Shown one piece after another: positions 1-8,592 of a DNA stretch of 64,000 nucleotides. The position numbers were made by a program, and so were the translations under genes. The notes below the pieces were generated by a model. The model was not told the origin of the DNA. It did not search any database and was given only the letters and a program-made list of their open reading frames with translations. Every line of letters starts with the position of its first letter. Positions within the stretch are counted from its first letter, which is position 1. The DNA lies in NCBI GenBank assembly GCA_015075625.1, contig JABTTZ010000004.1, forward strand, positions 62,001-126,000. Direction: 5' to 3'. This stretch comes from Anaerolineales bacterium. Its GTDB lineage: Bacteria > Chloroflexota > Anaerolineae > Aggregatilineales > UBA2796.

Positions 1-511
1 CAGAGGGCGTCCCTTGCGTGATTGGGGCATTGCCATTAAACCGAAAATAGACCACCGCTGCGCACACGCCAATGACAATCAGGTAAAGTGGGCTGAACGC
101 CACCCCGCCTTTTCGTCTACCCACTGCGCTTTGCGCCGGAGGCTGGATCGCCCCATACAAAACGCGCTCCCTCAGAAGGCGTACTTGCCACTGGTTTTCT
201 CTGCCAAAACGGTCTTGAAGGGCATCCAAAACCTTCAGCGGCGCGTCAGGGCTTATCTCGCGGATCAGACCGTCTAGCACGCGGGTGGTGAAGGTTTCCG
301 TGTCCGCCTCAGATGCCATTTCCGCGATAAATGGCGCATCGGCAAGATAAGCGGGGAAGTTCGTCACAATCAGGTCACGGAGATCGTGGCGTTCATACTC
401 TGTTTGGCACAAGGGGCTGATCAGCGCCACCCACCGGCGCTGACTCTCTGCATCCCAATATCGTTTCTCTTGCCCATCGCCCCCCGGTAGCGAGCGTTGA
501 AGATCGCCCAT
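1..511 (-). CDS. Membrane protein of unknown function, 3' end cut by window edge
   Basis: An open frame starts with ATG at 511, six bases after the kinase stop codon, and runs without a stop to the window edge (170 codons visible). An AGGAAA stretch lies just before the ATG. Residues 1-135 are soluble, charged and probably helical; residues 139-157 form one hydrophobic membrane segment, after which the chain continues off the window. The tight spacing says it is co-transcribed with the Ser/Thr kinase, so it may be a partner or substrate (inference). I do not recognise a family. Confidence 0.7.
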   Translation of the reverse strand, partial: MGDLQRSLPGGDGQEKRYWDAESQRRWVALISPLCQTEYERHDLRDLIVTNFPAYLADAPFIAEMASEADTETFTTRVLDGLIREISPDAPLKVLDALQDRFGRENQWQVRLLRERVLYGAIQPPAQSAVGRRKGGVAFSPLYLIVIGVCAAVVYFRFNGNAPITQGTPS

Positions 512-517
512 CGTTTC

Positions 518-2710
518 CTACCTTGCCGGTGTCGGCGTTGGCACAACCACACAGCGAGGATCGGCAGTAACCTCATCAAACAAGACATATCCTACCGCCC
601 CAAGCGCCGTGACCCGCCACCAACGTGTACCGTCCTCGGCATCGATAAGCATATCGGCGGCGACGGGATCGTTCTGTGGCATGATGCGGATGGCGCTCCG
701 GCGGAGGCTTGGACCCGCCCGCACCTGAACGCTGATGTCCGTTGTCGAAACGGTGCAGAAAGGAGTCGGAGTCATCGTTGGGGTGATTGGCGTCGGGGTT
801 GGTGTGTAGACGATCCCGCACGTCTCACCGAGGATCACCTCCCGATCATCGACCCATGCCGTCTCCCCATCGGGATAGAACACGCGCCACCAGCGCTCCC
901 CATTTTCCTCAAAAATCTCCACCACTGATACGGGCTGTGTCCGCAGTACACGGACGACGGTGCTTTGGGTGTTGGGACGTGAGCGCACCTTCGCATCAAA
1001 GCCCTTCGCCGTCACAGTGCAGGGCGCATTGGCGGCAACCCCTTCAGCAATCTTGGTCGCAAAATTTGGCGTGTTGGTCGCCGTCAGGGTGAACGTTGGA
1101 GAGGGCGTGTTCGTCACCGTCGGTGTAGCGGTGGGCGTGTGGGTTGCCGTCGCCGTGAAGGTTGCGGTGAAGGTGTTTGTAGGTGTCGCCGTGAAGGTTG
1201 GGGTAAAGGTTGTCGTGAGCGTGTTTGTGGGTATCGCCGTCGCCGTAAAGGTCAGCGTTGGTGATGGGGTAAAGGTGGCGGTGGGTGTGAACGTTTTCGT
1301 GAACGAGGCAACGGCGTTCGCCGTCGCCACCTCAGCGGTTGCTGTATCCTGCTGCTGGACGAGTGCCACTGCTGTTGCCCGCAAGTTGGGCGTTGGTGTC
1401 TTGGTGAACGACGCCACAGCGTTCGCCGTCTGGGTGACGCGCTCCGTCAGGATGAGTACCGCTTGCGTCAGCGGCGGTGGTTCATCGGTTGGGCTGGCGG
1501 TGACGGTTGCCGAGGCGGTGTTCGTGAGACTGGGTGTGATCGATGGTGCGTCCGTCGTCGCCGCCGCGAGGGCAGCAGCCGTAGGAGTCAGGCTGACTGT
1601 CGCGCTCCGATTTAGGGCGAGAATGGCAACCACCACCACCAGAACGCCCACCACCCCCACGAGCGCGGGGATAAGCCACCCCCGCTGCTTCGCTTGGGGT
1701 TCTTCGCCAGGCTTGAATAGTGAGGTTGGCGTGCCAGAGGGGGTGCTGCCACCCCCTTCCCCAATAACCGTTGACGCCCGCCCCATGGTGCTTGCGCCAA
1801 CAGTGGGCATCGTCCCCGTAGCCCGCTCCAAAGGGACATCAATTAAGGTGACAATGGGCGGCGATGTTGTGTCGGAGAGGAACGTCCCTTCGAGAGCATC
1901 CTCGAACGCCTTTGCCAAGTCCCCGGCAGAGGCGTAGCGCTGCGCGGGGTCTTTCGCCATTGCCGTGCTGACGGCATGAGAAACCGCCACAGAAAACTTT
2001 TCCCGCAGTTCTGCCAGGGGTGGCGGCTCGTTCACATGCTTGTGCATCAACACAAAGGCAGTGTCGGCATCAAAGGGCAAGCGCCCCAAGAGCATTTCGT
2101 AGAGGATTGTCCCTAGTGCGTAAATATCCGTGCGGGCATCAACAGGATCGCCCCGCCACTGCTCCGGCGCCATGTAATAGGGCGTTCCCATAATCGCCCC
2201 CGCCTTCGTCGCCGTTGCCGCTTGGTTAGAACTGACGATCTTGGCGATCCCAAAATCAGTTAGGAAGGCATTTCCACCTTCGTCCAACATGACATTTTGG
2301 GGCTTCAGGTCGCGGTGAATGATCCCCCGACGGTGGGCATAATCAAGCGCCGAGGTAATCTGATTCAGGAGCGCTTTCACCTTCTTTGGTGGAATTGCCC
2401 CTGCGCTGATTTTATCGGCAAGCGAGCCACCCGTGAGCAGTTCCATGACGAGGTAAACCATCCCCTCGTGCTTGCCGTAATCGAACACTTTCAAAATATG
2501 GGCATGACTCAGCGAGGCAATCGTCTCTACCTCACGCTCAAAGCGTTTTGTGAATTCCGTGTCGCCCGCGTGCTGCTGCGTGATCACCTTGATCGCCACA
2601 TCACGCTTCATCGTCGTTTGGCGGGCGCGGTAGACTGTTGCCATCCCCCCCTGCCCTAACGGGGAGATAATCTCGTAATTGCCGAGGTGCTGCCCAATCA
2701 AATCCGCCAT
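518..2710 (-). CDS. Transmembrane Ser/Thr protein kinase with two extracellular SH3b domains
   Basis: This is a Hanks-type (PknB-like) kinase that phosphorylates Ser/Thr of cytoplasmic targets. The kinase domain fills residues 11-275: glycine loop LGQGGMATVY (18-27), Lys41, HRDLKPQN (132-139) with catalytic Asp134, DFG (152-154) and APE (181-183). All key residues are present, so it should be active. One membrane helix lies at about 343-366. It is followed by a long Thr/Pro/Ala-rich linker and two SH3b-like domains (about 550-625 and 645-720), each with an RWWRV motif. SH3b domains usually bind cell-wall or peptide ligands, which suggests an envelope-sensing receptor kinase (inference). It is divergent from the GMC oxidoreductase gene and directly followed by a membrane protein gene. 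Confidence 0.95.
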   Translation of the reverse strand: MADLIGQHLGNYEIISPLGQGGMATVYRARQTTMKRDVAIKVITQQHAGDTEFTKRFEREVETIASLSHAHILKVFDYGKHEGMVYLVMELLTGGSLADKISAGAIPPKKVKALLNQITSALDYAHRRGIIHRDLKPQNVMLDEGGNAFLTDFGIAKIVSSNQAATATKAGAIMGTPYYMAPEQWRGDPVDARTDIYALGTILYEMLLGRLPFDADTAFVLMHKHVNEPPPLAELREKFSVAVSHAVSTAMAKDPAQRYASAGDLAKAFEDALEGTFLSDTTSPPIVTLIDVPLERATGTMPTVGASTMGRASTVIGEGGGSTPSGTPTSLFKPGEEPQAKQRGWLIPALVGVVGVLVVVVAILALNRSATVSLTPTAAALAAATTDAPSITPSLTNTASATVTASPTDEPPPLTQAVLILTERVTQTANAVASFTKTPTPNLRATAVALVQQQDTATAEVATANAVASFTKTFTPTATFTPSPTLTFTATAIPTNTLTTTFTPTFTATPTNTFTATFTATATHTPTATPTVTNTPSPTFTLTATNTPNFATKIAEGVAANAPCTVTAKGFDAKVRSRPNTQSTVVRVLRTQPVSVVEIFEENGERWWRVFYPDGETAWVDDREVILGETCGIVYTPTPTPITPTMTPTPFCTVSTTDISVQVRAGPSLRRSAIRIMPQNDPVAADMLIDAEDGTRWWRVTALGAVGYVLFDEVTADPRCVVVPTPTPAR

Positions 2711-2840
2711 GGTGCGTCGTTTCTCGCTGTTTTAGACCCTGATAGCCCACTGCCCGATTGTAGCGCAAAACGCAGAATGCGTTTATGATCTGTGTTATCA
2801 AATAGTCGTTTGATTGTGTTGTTTGAAGGATTTTTCCCCT

Positions 2841-4538
2841 ATGTCTACGACCACCCCCGCCTCTGCCACCACCGCTGACGCCCTTGATTACGTCATTATT
2901 GGTTCAGGTTTCGGCGGGAGCATCTCCGCCATGCGCCTGACGAAGAAGGGCTATCGCGTCCTCGTCTTGGAACGCGGCAAGCGCTACCGCGATCAGGACT
3001 TTGCCAAGTCGAATTGGCGGGTGAACAAATACCTATGGTCGCCTGCCTTGCGCTGTTTTGGCATTTTGCAGATCAGCATTTTTCGCCATGTCTTGGTCTT
3101 GCACGGGACGGGCGTCGGCGGCGGCAGTTTGGGCTACGCCAATGTCCTTATGGAGCCAGCCGATTCCCTGTTTGAAAACCCCTCGTGGCATCACCTTGCC
3201 AATTGGAAACAACTGCTCCGTCCCCATTATGACATGGCAAAACGGATGCTCGGCGTTGCCCAGAATCCACGCCTTTCCCCCGCCGACCATGTTCTACACG
3301 ACGTGGCGAAGGAATTAGGGCGCGAGGGGACATTCCACCCCGTTCCGACGGGTGTTTACTTTGGGGAAAGCGGAAAAACCGCCCCCGATCCCTATTTTGG
3401 GGGTGAGGGTCCAGCCCGTGCAGGCTGCATCCACTGCGGGGGATGCATGGTCGGCTGCCAACACAATGCCAAGAATACGCTTGTGAAAAACTACCTTTAT
3501 CTTGCCGAACGGTGGGGCGCAGAGGTCTGGGCAGAGACGGAAGTCCGCGATATACGCCCGCTCTCCGCCAACCAACCCGACGGCGCACGCTATGAAATTC
3601 ATTATCGCCGCTCAACAAGTCTTCTTCCGGCGCGGGAAAAGCCCGTTCGGGCGAAAAATGTGATTCTTTCTGCTGGCGCTCTGGGGACAATGCGCCTGCT
3701 GTTTCGCTGCCGCGACCTGACGAAATCGCTCCCGAATATTTCCCACCATTTGGGAGATCGTGTCCGCACCAACAACGAATCCTTGCTTGGTGTGGTGAAT
3801 CGGGGGCAAAAAACAGATTGGTCAACGGGGATTGCCATCACCTCCATTTTTCATGCCGATCCGGTGACAACCATTGAACCCGTCCGTTATCCGGCTGGCT
3901 CATCGCTGATGCGTTTCCTCGCCGCACCGCTGATCAAACCCGGCACCAGCACCCCTATCCGTATTCTGAAAACCTTTGGGGCGCTTTTTATTCGTCCGCT
4001 CGATTTTCTGAAGACCTATGTCCTGCCCGGTTGGGCGCGGCGGACAACGATCATCCTTGTTATGCAGACGGAAGATGCTCATATGAAAATGCGTTATGGG
4101 CGCGGTTTATTCACCGCCTTCCGGCGGAATCTGATCTCGCAGCCAGAGGGGAAAGGCGTCCCTCCCGCCATTGAGGTTGGGCATGAGGTGAATCGCCGTT
4201 TTGCCCACAAGACAAATGGCGTCCCGTTAGGGTCAATCAACGAGGGGCTGCTGAATATCCCCATGACGGCGCATATTTTAGGTGGTGTCCCCTTTGGGAA
4301 AACCCCCCAAGAGGGCGTGATCGACTTGAAGTGCGAGGTATTCAACTATCCGGGGCTGTATATCATCGATGGCTCCATCATGCCCGCCAATCCGGGCGTG
4401 AATCCGAGCCTAACGATTGCGGCGCTGGCAGAATATGCGATGAGCCACGTCCCCGTAAAAGCGGGAAAAACTGAAATTCCCCTGATCACCGATATTCCGG
4501 CGGAGGCGGTGATCCCCCTCGCCGCCGCCGAACGCTAA
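2841..4538 (+). CDS. GMC-family FAD oxidoreductase, cholesterol-oxidase-like
   Basis: An FAD-dependent alcohol/sterol oxidoreductase of the GMC family, probably cytoplasmic. The N-terminus has the dinucleotide-binding motif GSGFGGS; the C-terminus has the conserved IDGSIMPANPGVNPSLTI segment of GMC enzymes. A central cysteine cluster CIHCGGCMVGC is followed by AKNTL; it resembles the cysteine segment of ChoD-type GMC proteins and also has ferredoxin-like spacing. The start chosen is ATG 2841, because an AAGGA lies upstream and the nine extra codons from ATG 2814 add nothing conserved. Length (565 aa) is normal. The substrate cannot be told; sterol or another alcohol is a family-based guess. 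It seems monocistronic. Confidence 0.85.
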   Translation: MSTTTPASATTADALDYVIIGSGFGGSISAMRLTKKGYRVLVLERGKRYRDQDFAKSNWRVNKYLWSPALRCFGILQISIFRHVLVLHGTGVGGGSLGYANVLMEPADSLFENPSWHHLANWKQLLRPHYDMAKRMLGVAQNPRLSPADHVLHDVAKELGREGTFHPVPTGVYFGESGKTAPDPYFGGEGPARAGCIHCGGCMVGCQHNAKNTLVKNYLYLAERWGAEVWAETEVRDIRPLSANQPDGARYEIHYRRSTSLLPAREKPVRAKNVILSAGALGTMRLLFRCRDLTKSLPNISHHLGDRVRTNNESLLGVVNRGQKTDWSTGIAITSIFHADPVTTIEPVRYPAGSSLMRFLAAPLIKPGTSTPIRILKTFGALFIRPLDFLKTYVLPGWARRTTIILVMQTEDAHMKMRYGRGLFTAFRRNLISQPEGKGVPPAIEVGHEVNRRFAHKTNGVPLGSINEGLLNIPMTAHILGGVPFGKTPQEGVIDLKCEVFNYPGLYIIDGSIMPANPGVNPSLTIAALAEYAMSHVPVKAGKTEIPLITDIPAEAVIPLAAAER

Positions 4539-4552
4539 GTGAAGGTCACGAA

Positions 4553-4669
4553 GGCGTGTACCAGCTTCTCCTAGTGGGAGAAGGGGGAATCCATTTTAAG
4601 GGGCTTCCCCCTCAAACTTTCCCTTTCGATGAATACAGGGTAAACACGTTCAACTGCGTAAGTCCTATG
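4553..4669 (+). repeat. Dispersed intergenic repeat, family A, copy 1
   Basis: About 117 bp that recur, inverted and highly similar, at 19206-19328. The element holds a palindrome (CTTCTCC/GGGAGAAG), a GGGGCTTCCCC hairpin, and ends with a shared stretch GTAAACACGTTCAACTGCGT followed by AAGTCCTATG. No coding potential is convincing; the 62-codon frame across it is a by-product. It lies between the GMC oxidoreductase and the metallophosphoesterase. Confidence 0.8.
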
Positions 4670-4671
4670 CT

Positions 4672-4701
4672 TTATCAGACCTCGTGTGTGTGGTGTATAA
4701 T
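4672..4701 (+). promoter_or_regulatory. Putative promoter of the metallophosphoesterase gene
   Basis: TTATCA (4672-4677), an 18-base spacer, then a perfect TATAAT (4696-4701). The predicted transcript starts only a few bases before ATG 4714, or about 33 bases before the alternative TTG start at 4741. The -35 box touches the end of repeat A copy 1. Confidence 0.5.
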
Positions 4702-4713
4702 GCCTCAAAATCA

Positions 4714-5454
4714 ATGGCACGCTCCAGATACGGTGTTCTCTTGACGAAATTTTGGGCTATCGCTGATACGCACCTCTCCTTTGGGAAACCACGCGACATG
4801 CTCCGTTTTGGCGAAAAGTGGATGAACCATGAGGCACGCCTTGCCGATGCCTGGCGCAGACTGATCCATGCCGACGATGTTGTCCTCCTCCCCGGTGATA
4901 TTTCGTGGGCGCAGTCGATCTCTCATGTCCTCCCCGATCTCCAATGGCTGACGATGCTCCCCGGAAAAAAAGTCCTTGTGCGGGGCAACCATGATCATTG
5001 GTGGGATAGCGGGGCAAAAGCACGGCACGCCGCTGAGCCGTTGGGGTTTCACCTCTTAGAAGGTGATGCTTTGATCATCGGTGGGGTCGTCCTCTGTGGG
5101 GCGATGGGTCATCTTGCCCCTAATGATCCCTACTACCGCAAAGACGAGAAAAAAGATCGCTATACGCGGGAACTGCTCCGCTTAGAGTCCGCGTTCAAAG
5201 CAGCAGAGGCATTGCGCCAGCCCAACCAACCGTTGATCGCTATGTCGCACTACCCGCCGCTCACCTCCGATGGGCAACGCACTGGATATACCGAGTTAAT
5301 CAGCCACTACAAACCGACGTATTTCCTCTATGGGCATCTCCACCATGACAAAGAATGGGAGATCGCTGTTCAGGGCGAGTTTGAGGGGGTTCACTATGCC
5401 CTTGTCGCCGCCGATTACTTGGCAATGACGCCTCGTCTGATTATGGAGGTATGA
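4714..5454 (+). CDS. Calcineurin-like metallophosphoesterase (COG1768-type phosphohydrolase)
   Basis: A two-metal phosphoesterase of unknown substrate. All signature blocks are visible in order: IADTHLSFG (D-x-H), GDISWA, RGNHDHWW, SHYPPLT and YGHLHH. The start is uncertain. ATG 4714 is used here, but TTG 4741 would give the N-terminus MTKFWAIADTHL, which fits the family's usual start better; neither has a strong ribosome site. The next gene with a clear function is sucC, 180 bases on, with its own ribosome site, so this is probably a single-gene transcript. Confidence 0.88.
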   Translation: MARSRYGVLLTKFWAIADTHLSFGKPRDMLRFGEKWMNHEARLADAWRRLIHADDVVLLPGDISWAQSISHVLPDLQWLTMLPGKKVLVRGNHDHWWDSGAKARHAAEPLGFHLLEGDALIIGGVVLCGAMGHLAPNDPYYRKDEKKDRYTRELLRLESAFKAAEALRQPNQPLIAMSHYPPLTSDGQRTGYTELISHYKPTYFLYGHLHHDKEWEIAVQGEFEGVHYALVAADYLAMTPRLIMEV

Positions 5455-5634
5455 GCGCCACGTTTCCGCCATTGCTCACCCATGCAGTAGAAAAATCAGT
5501 TAAAATCATGCGGGGACAAACATCCCTACACCCACATCACCTAGAATCGTTGGGACGACTGGATAGGTCGCCCCGCCCCTGTCGTCTCAGCGAAGCGCGG
5601 GGTAGAGCAAGATCGCACAGCAAGGAGACCTTTC

Positions 5635-6780
5635 GTGGATTTATTTGAATATCAAGGGAAACAGTATTTCGCCAAATACGGGATTCCCGTCTCGCCCGGC
5701 AAAGCCGCCGATACCATAGAAGATGCCGTTAGCGCGGCGGAATCATTGGGCTATCCCGTTGTAGTGAAGGCACAAGTACAAGTAGGCGGGCGCGGCAAAG
5801 CTGGTGGCATCAAACTGGCGAACAATGCCGAGGAAACACGCACCCATGCCACAAATATCTTGAACATGGATATTAAAGGGCATATCGTCCGCCGTGTATG
5901 GATCGAGAAAGCATCCGACATTAAAAAAGAGTATTACGCCTCTTTTACGTTGGATCGCAGCGCGAAGAAATATTTGGGAATGCTCTCGGCAAAGGGCGGT
6001 ATAGACATTGAACAAGTTGCCGCCGAAGACCCCGCTGCCATTGCCCGCATTTATGTTGATCCGGTGATCGGTTTGACCCCAGAGACGTGCCGCGCTTGGG
6101 TAGAGGCGGCTCACTTAGACGCCGAAGCGCACGACGGCGCGGTGGATATTCTACTCAAACTCTACACCTGTTATACCAAAGGCGACGCCGATCTTGTTGA
6201 GATCAATCCCCTGATCCTCACCCCCGCTGGCAAGGTTCACGCCCTTGATGCAAAGGTTTCGCTCGATGACAGCGCGGCGGAACGTCACCCCGAATGGGAC
6301 GAATACCGAGGCTTGGAACAGCTTGACGAACGCGAAAAGCTGGCGAAAGAAAAAGACCTTCAATACGTTGGGCTGGATGGGACAGTGGGGATCATCGCCA
6401 ACGGTGCGGGGCTGGCAATGAGTACCGTCGATATTGTCAATCAGGTGGGCGGCAAGCCGGCGAACTTTCTCGATATTGGCGGTGGGGCGAACGCCCAGGT
6501 CATGGTGAACGCTCTCAATGTGATCAACACCGATCCGAAGGTGCAGGCGATCTTCATCAATATTTTCGGCGGGATCACCCGCTGCGATGAAGTAGCGCGG
6601 GGAATCATCGAAGCGATGGGACAGGTCACCCTTCGTGCGCCGATCATTGCCCGGTTGGACGGCACGAACGCCCAACAGGGACGCGAAATCTTGAAACAAA
6701 ACGAGTCTGATCGCTTGATCATGATGCCGGACATGCTGAGCGCGGCAAAACGCGCTGTCGAATTGGCGGCAAAGAGCTAA
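5635..6780 (+). CDS. sucC: Succinyl-CoA synthetase (ADP-forming), beta subunit
   Basis: The beta subunit of succinate-CoA ligase in the TCA cycle, which makes succinate plus ATP (or GTP) from succinyl-CoA. It begins with the family N-terminus (LFEYQGKQ) of the ATP-grasp domain and ends with the ligase domain holding GGANAQ and IFGGITRCDEVARGI. The start is GTG 5635, fixed by the good ribosome site AAGGAG eight bases upstream. Length 381 aa is normal. sucD follows after 18 bases, so the two form an operon and a complex. Confidence 0.97.
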   Translation: MDLFEYQGKQYFAKYGIPVSPGKAADTIEDAVSAAESLGYPVVVKAQVQVGGRGKAGGIKLANNAEETRTHATNILNMDIKGHIVRRVWIEKASDIKKEYYASFTLDRSAKKYLGMLSAKGGIDIEQVAAEDPAAIARIYVDPVIGLTPETCRAWVEAAHLDAEAHDGAVDILLKLYTCYTKGDADLVEINPLILTPAGKVHALDAKVSLDDSAAERHPEWDEYRGLEQLDEREKLAKEKDLQYVGLDGTVGIIANGAGLAMSTVDIVNQVGGKPANFLDIGGGANAQVMVNALNVINTDPKVQAIFINIFGGITRCDEVARGIIEAMGQVTLRAPIIARLDGTNAQQGREILKQNESDRLIMMPDMLSAAKRAVELAAKS

Positions 6781-6798
6781 GAAGGAATAGATAGAATC

Positions 6799-7680
6799 AT
6801 GGCTATTTTCGTCAATGAAACCACCCGCGTTGTTGTGCAAGGGCTAACCGGCAGTCAGGGGCGCTTCTATGGCTTGCGCAACAAAGCCTATGGGACAAAA
6901 GTTGTCGCCGGAACAAACCCCAAAAAAGCTGGTACAGATGTGGAGGGTATTCCGATTCGCGCCACCGTCCGCGAGGCTGTTCAAATGGACGGCGCGAATG
7001 CCTCGTTCGTCATCGTCCCCGCGTTTGCAGCAAAGGCGTCTGTCTTAGAAGCGGCAGAAGCAGGAATCCCGTTCATCGTTTGCGTGACAGAGCATATCCC
7101 CGCCCATGATCAGGCAATGCTCTATAACGAACTCAAACACACCTACCCCAACTCCCGCCTCTTGGGTCCAAACTGCGCTGGCATCCTCAGCCCGGGCAAG
7201 TGCAATATCGGCTTTAACCCCACCGAAGTGAGCAAACCCGGCGGTCCCGTCGGGATCGTCAGCCGTTCGGGGACGCTTGCCTACCAAGCGCTCTACGAGC
7301 TAACACAAGCTGGTATTGGGCAGACAACCTGCGTTGGCATTGGCGGCGATCCGGTGCCGGGGATGAGTTTCATCGATGTCCTAAGCGCCTTTCAAGCCGA
7401 CTCCGAAACCGAGGCAATCGTCATGATCGGGGAAATCGGCGGATCGGCAGAGGAAGAAGCGGCAGCCTTCATCAAGGCGAATGTCACCAAGCCTGTCGTT
7501 GCCTATATCGCCGGAGTTACCGCCCCCGCCGGCAAAAAGATGGGTCACGCCGGGGCGATTGTCTCTGGTGGAAAGGGGACGGCGAAGGCGAAGATGGAAG
7601 CGCTTACCGAAGCCGGCGTTTCTGTCGCTCTTAACCCAACAGAAATCGGCGGGCTGGTCAAAACCGTTCTCAAACGCTAA
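6799..7680 (+). CDS. sucD: Succinyl-CoA synthetase (ADP-forming), alpha subunit
   Basis: The alpha subunit of succinate-CoA ligase. It has the CoA-binding N-terminal part (VQGLTGSQGRFY), the middle GPNCAGI block, and the phosphorylated His (about residue 249) in KKMGHAGAIVSGGKGTA. Length 293 aa is normal. The ribosome site AAGGAA precedes ATG 6799. It is co-transcribed with sucC and followed by a 17-bp perfect hairpin. Confidence 0.97.
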   Translation: MAIFVNETTRVVVQGLTGSQGRFYGLRNKAYGTKVVAGTNPKKAGTDVEGIPIRATVREAVQMDGANASFVIVPAFAAKASVLEAAEAGIPFIVCVTEHIPAHDQAMLYNELKHTYPNSRLLGPNCAGILSPGKCNIGFNPTEVSKPGGPVGIVSRSGTLAYQALYELTQAGIGQTTCVGIGGDPVPGMSFIDVLSAFQADSETEAIVMIGEIGGSAEEEAAAFIKANVTKPVVAYIAGVTAPAGKKMGHAGAIVSGGKGTAKAKMEALTEAGVSVALNPTEIGGLVKTVLKR

Positions 7681-7687
7681 CCCTCAC

Positions 7688-7730
7688 ACCTGTATCCCCC
7701 TTTGTCCATGGGGCAAAGGGGGATACAGGT
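7688..7730. terminator. Long perfect hairpin between convergent sucD and sigma-factor genes
   Basis: Two 17-base arms (7688-7704 and 7714-7730) are exactly complementary around a 9-base loop. No T-run follows on either strand, so it may end transcripts by another route or protect 3' ends. Its place between convergent genes supports a bidirectional role. Confidence 0.55.
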
Positions 7731-7731
7731 T

Positions 7732-8592
7732 CTACAGGTGGCGCAATTTGTCAAGATTCAAGACGATGCGCACCACCTGAATTTTCGCCCCATCTGTCTC
7801 TAAAGAGATCACCGATTGGGCAGCGCCCCCTACCCGCAAGATCAATGCCGCTGTGCCATTGATCGTCCGCACCTCAAGCGTTGTCTCTGGCGAAATAAGC
7901 CGCCGCGAACTCACCAGCAAACGGGCAACGATCGCCGCCCCCACAATGGGTTTTGGTGAGGCGTGGACTTTCCCCCCGCCATCCGAGTATCCCACCGCGT
8001 CCTCTGCCAGCAGTGCCAGCAAGCCATCCATATCGCCCAGCGTCACCGCCGTGACAAACTTCGTCAAGATCGCTTGATGGGCGTCCGGGGCGGCATGGTA
8101 GCGGGGACGCTGCGCCATGACGTGTGCCTTTGCGCGGTGCAGCACTTGACGGCACGCTACCTCATCTTTCCCCACAAACACGGCGATCTCGGCGTAGCTG
8201 TAATCGAACACCTCATGGAGAAGGAATACTGCCCGTTCCACCGGAGATAACCGTTCAAGGATGAGCAAAAATGCCATCGAGATTGTCTCAGATTCACTCT
8301 CGGTAAGGTCATCGGGGGTGGGAAGCGGTTCGGGCAGCCACTCCCCTACATAAACCTCGCGCTGCGCCGCTGCCGATTTCAACCGATCCAAGCACAAATT
8401 CGTGACGATGCGCGTCAGATAGGCATCCGGCTCACGAATTGCCTCTAGGGAGGCAGTTTGGTAGCGGAGGTACGCCTCTTGGACAATATCCTCCGCCTCC
8501 ATGACACTGCTCAGCATCCGGTAGGCAATCCCAAACAAGCGGCGGCGCTGTCGCTCGAACGCATCGGTTCGGGCGTCTGGGGCATCACTCAT
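7732..8592 (-). CDS. ECF41-type RNA polymerase sigma factor with SnoaL-like C-terminal domain
   Basis: An extracytoplasmic-function sigma factor (286 aa): region 2 at residues 10-75 and region 4 at about 105-160 (SPVERAVFLL and a helix-turn-helix), then a SnoaL/NTF2-like extension. It carries the three hallmarks of the ECF41 group: WLPEP (85-89) in the linker, DGGGK (204-208), and NLDKL (279-283, usually NPDKL). In that group the extension controls sigma activity in place of an anti-sigma factor. ATG 8592 overlaps the upstream stop codon (ATGA) and has GGAG nine bases before it, so translation is coupled to the oxidoreductase. A longer frame to 8724 exists but lies inside that gene. Confidence 0.93.
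   Translation of the reverse strand: MSDAPDARTDAFERQRRRLFGIAYRMLSSVMEAEDIVQEAYLRYQTASLEAIREPDAYLTRIVTNLCLDRLKSAAAQREVYVGEWLPEPLPTPDDLTESESETISMAFLLILERLSPVERAVFLLHEVFDYSYAEIAVFVGKDEVACRQVLHRAKAHVMAQRPRYHAAPDAHQAILTKFVTAVTLGDMDGLLALLAEDAVGYSDGGGKVHASPKPIVGAAIVARLLVSSRRLISPETTLEVRTINGTAALILRVGGAAQSVISLETDGAKIQVVRIVLNLDKLRHL

Noticed and set aside
960-1937. 325-codon Val/Ala-rich plus-strand frame
   Set aside because: It is the mirror of the Thr/Pro-rich linker and kinase C-terminal parts on the minus strand. The repetitive composition explains the lack of stops.
4556-4744. 62-codon frame after the GMC gene
   Set aside because: It lies in dispersed repeat A and continues through a promoter; the same repeat elsewhere gives a different frame.
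5451-5648. 65-codon frame overlapping the metallophosphoesterase stop by ATGA
   Set aside because: The overlap looks like coupling, but the product is Arg/Ser/His-rich with no structure and runs into the sucC ribosome site and start.
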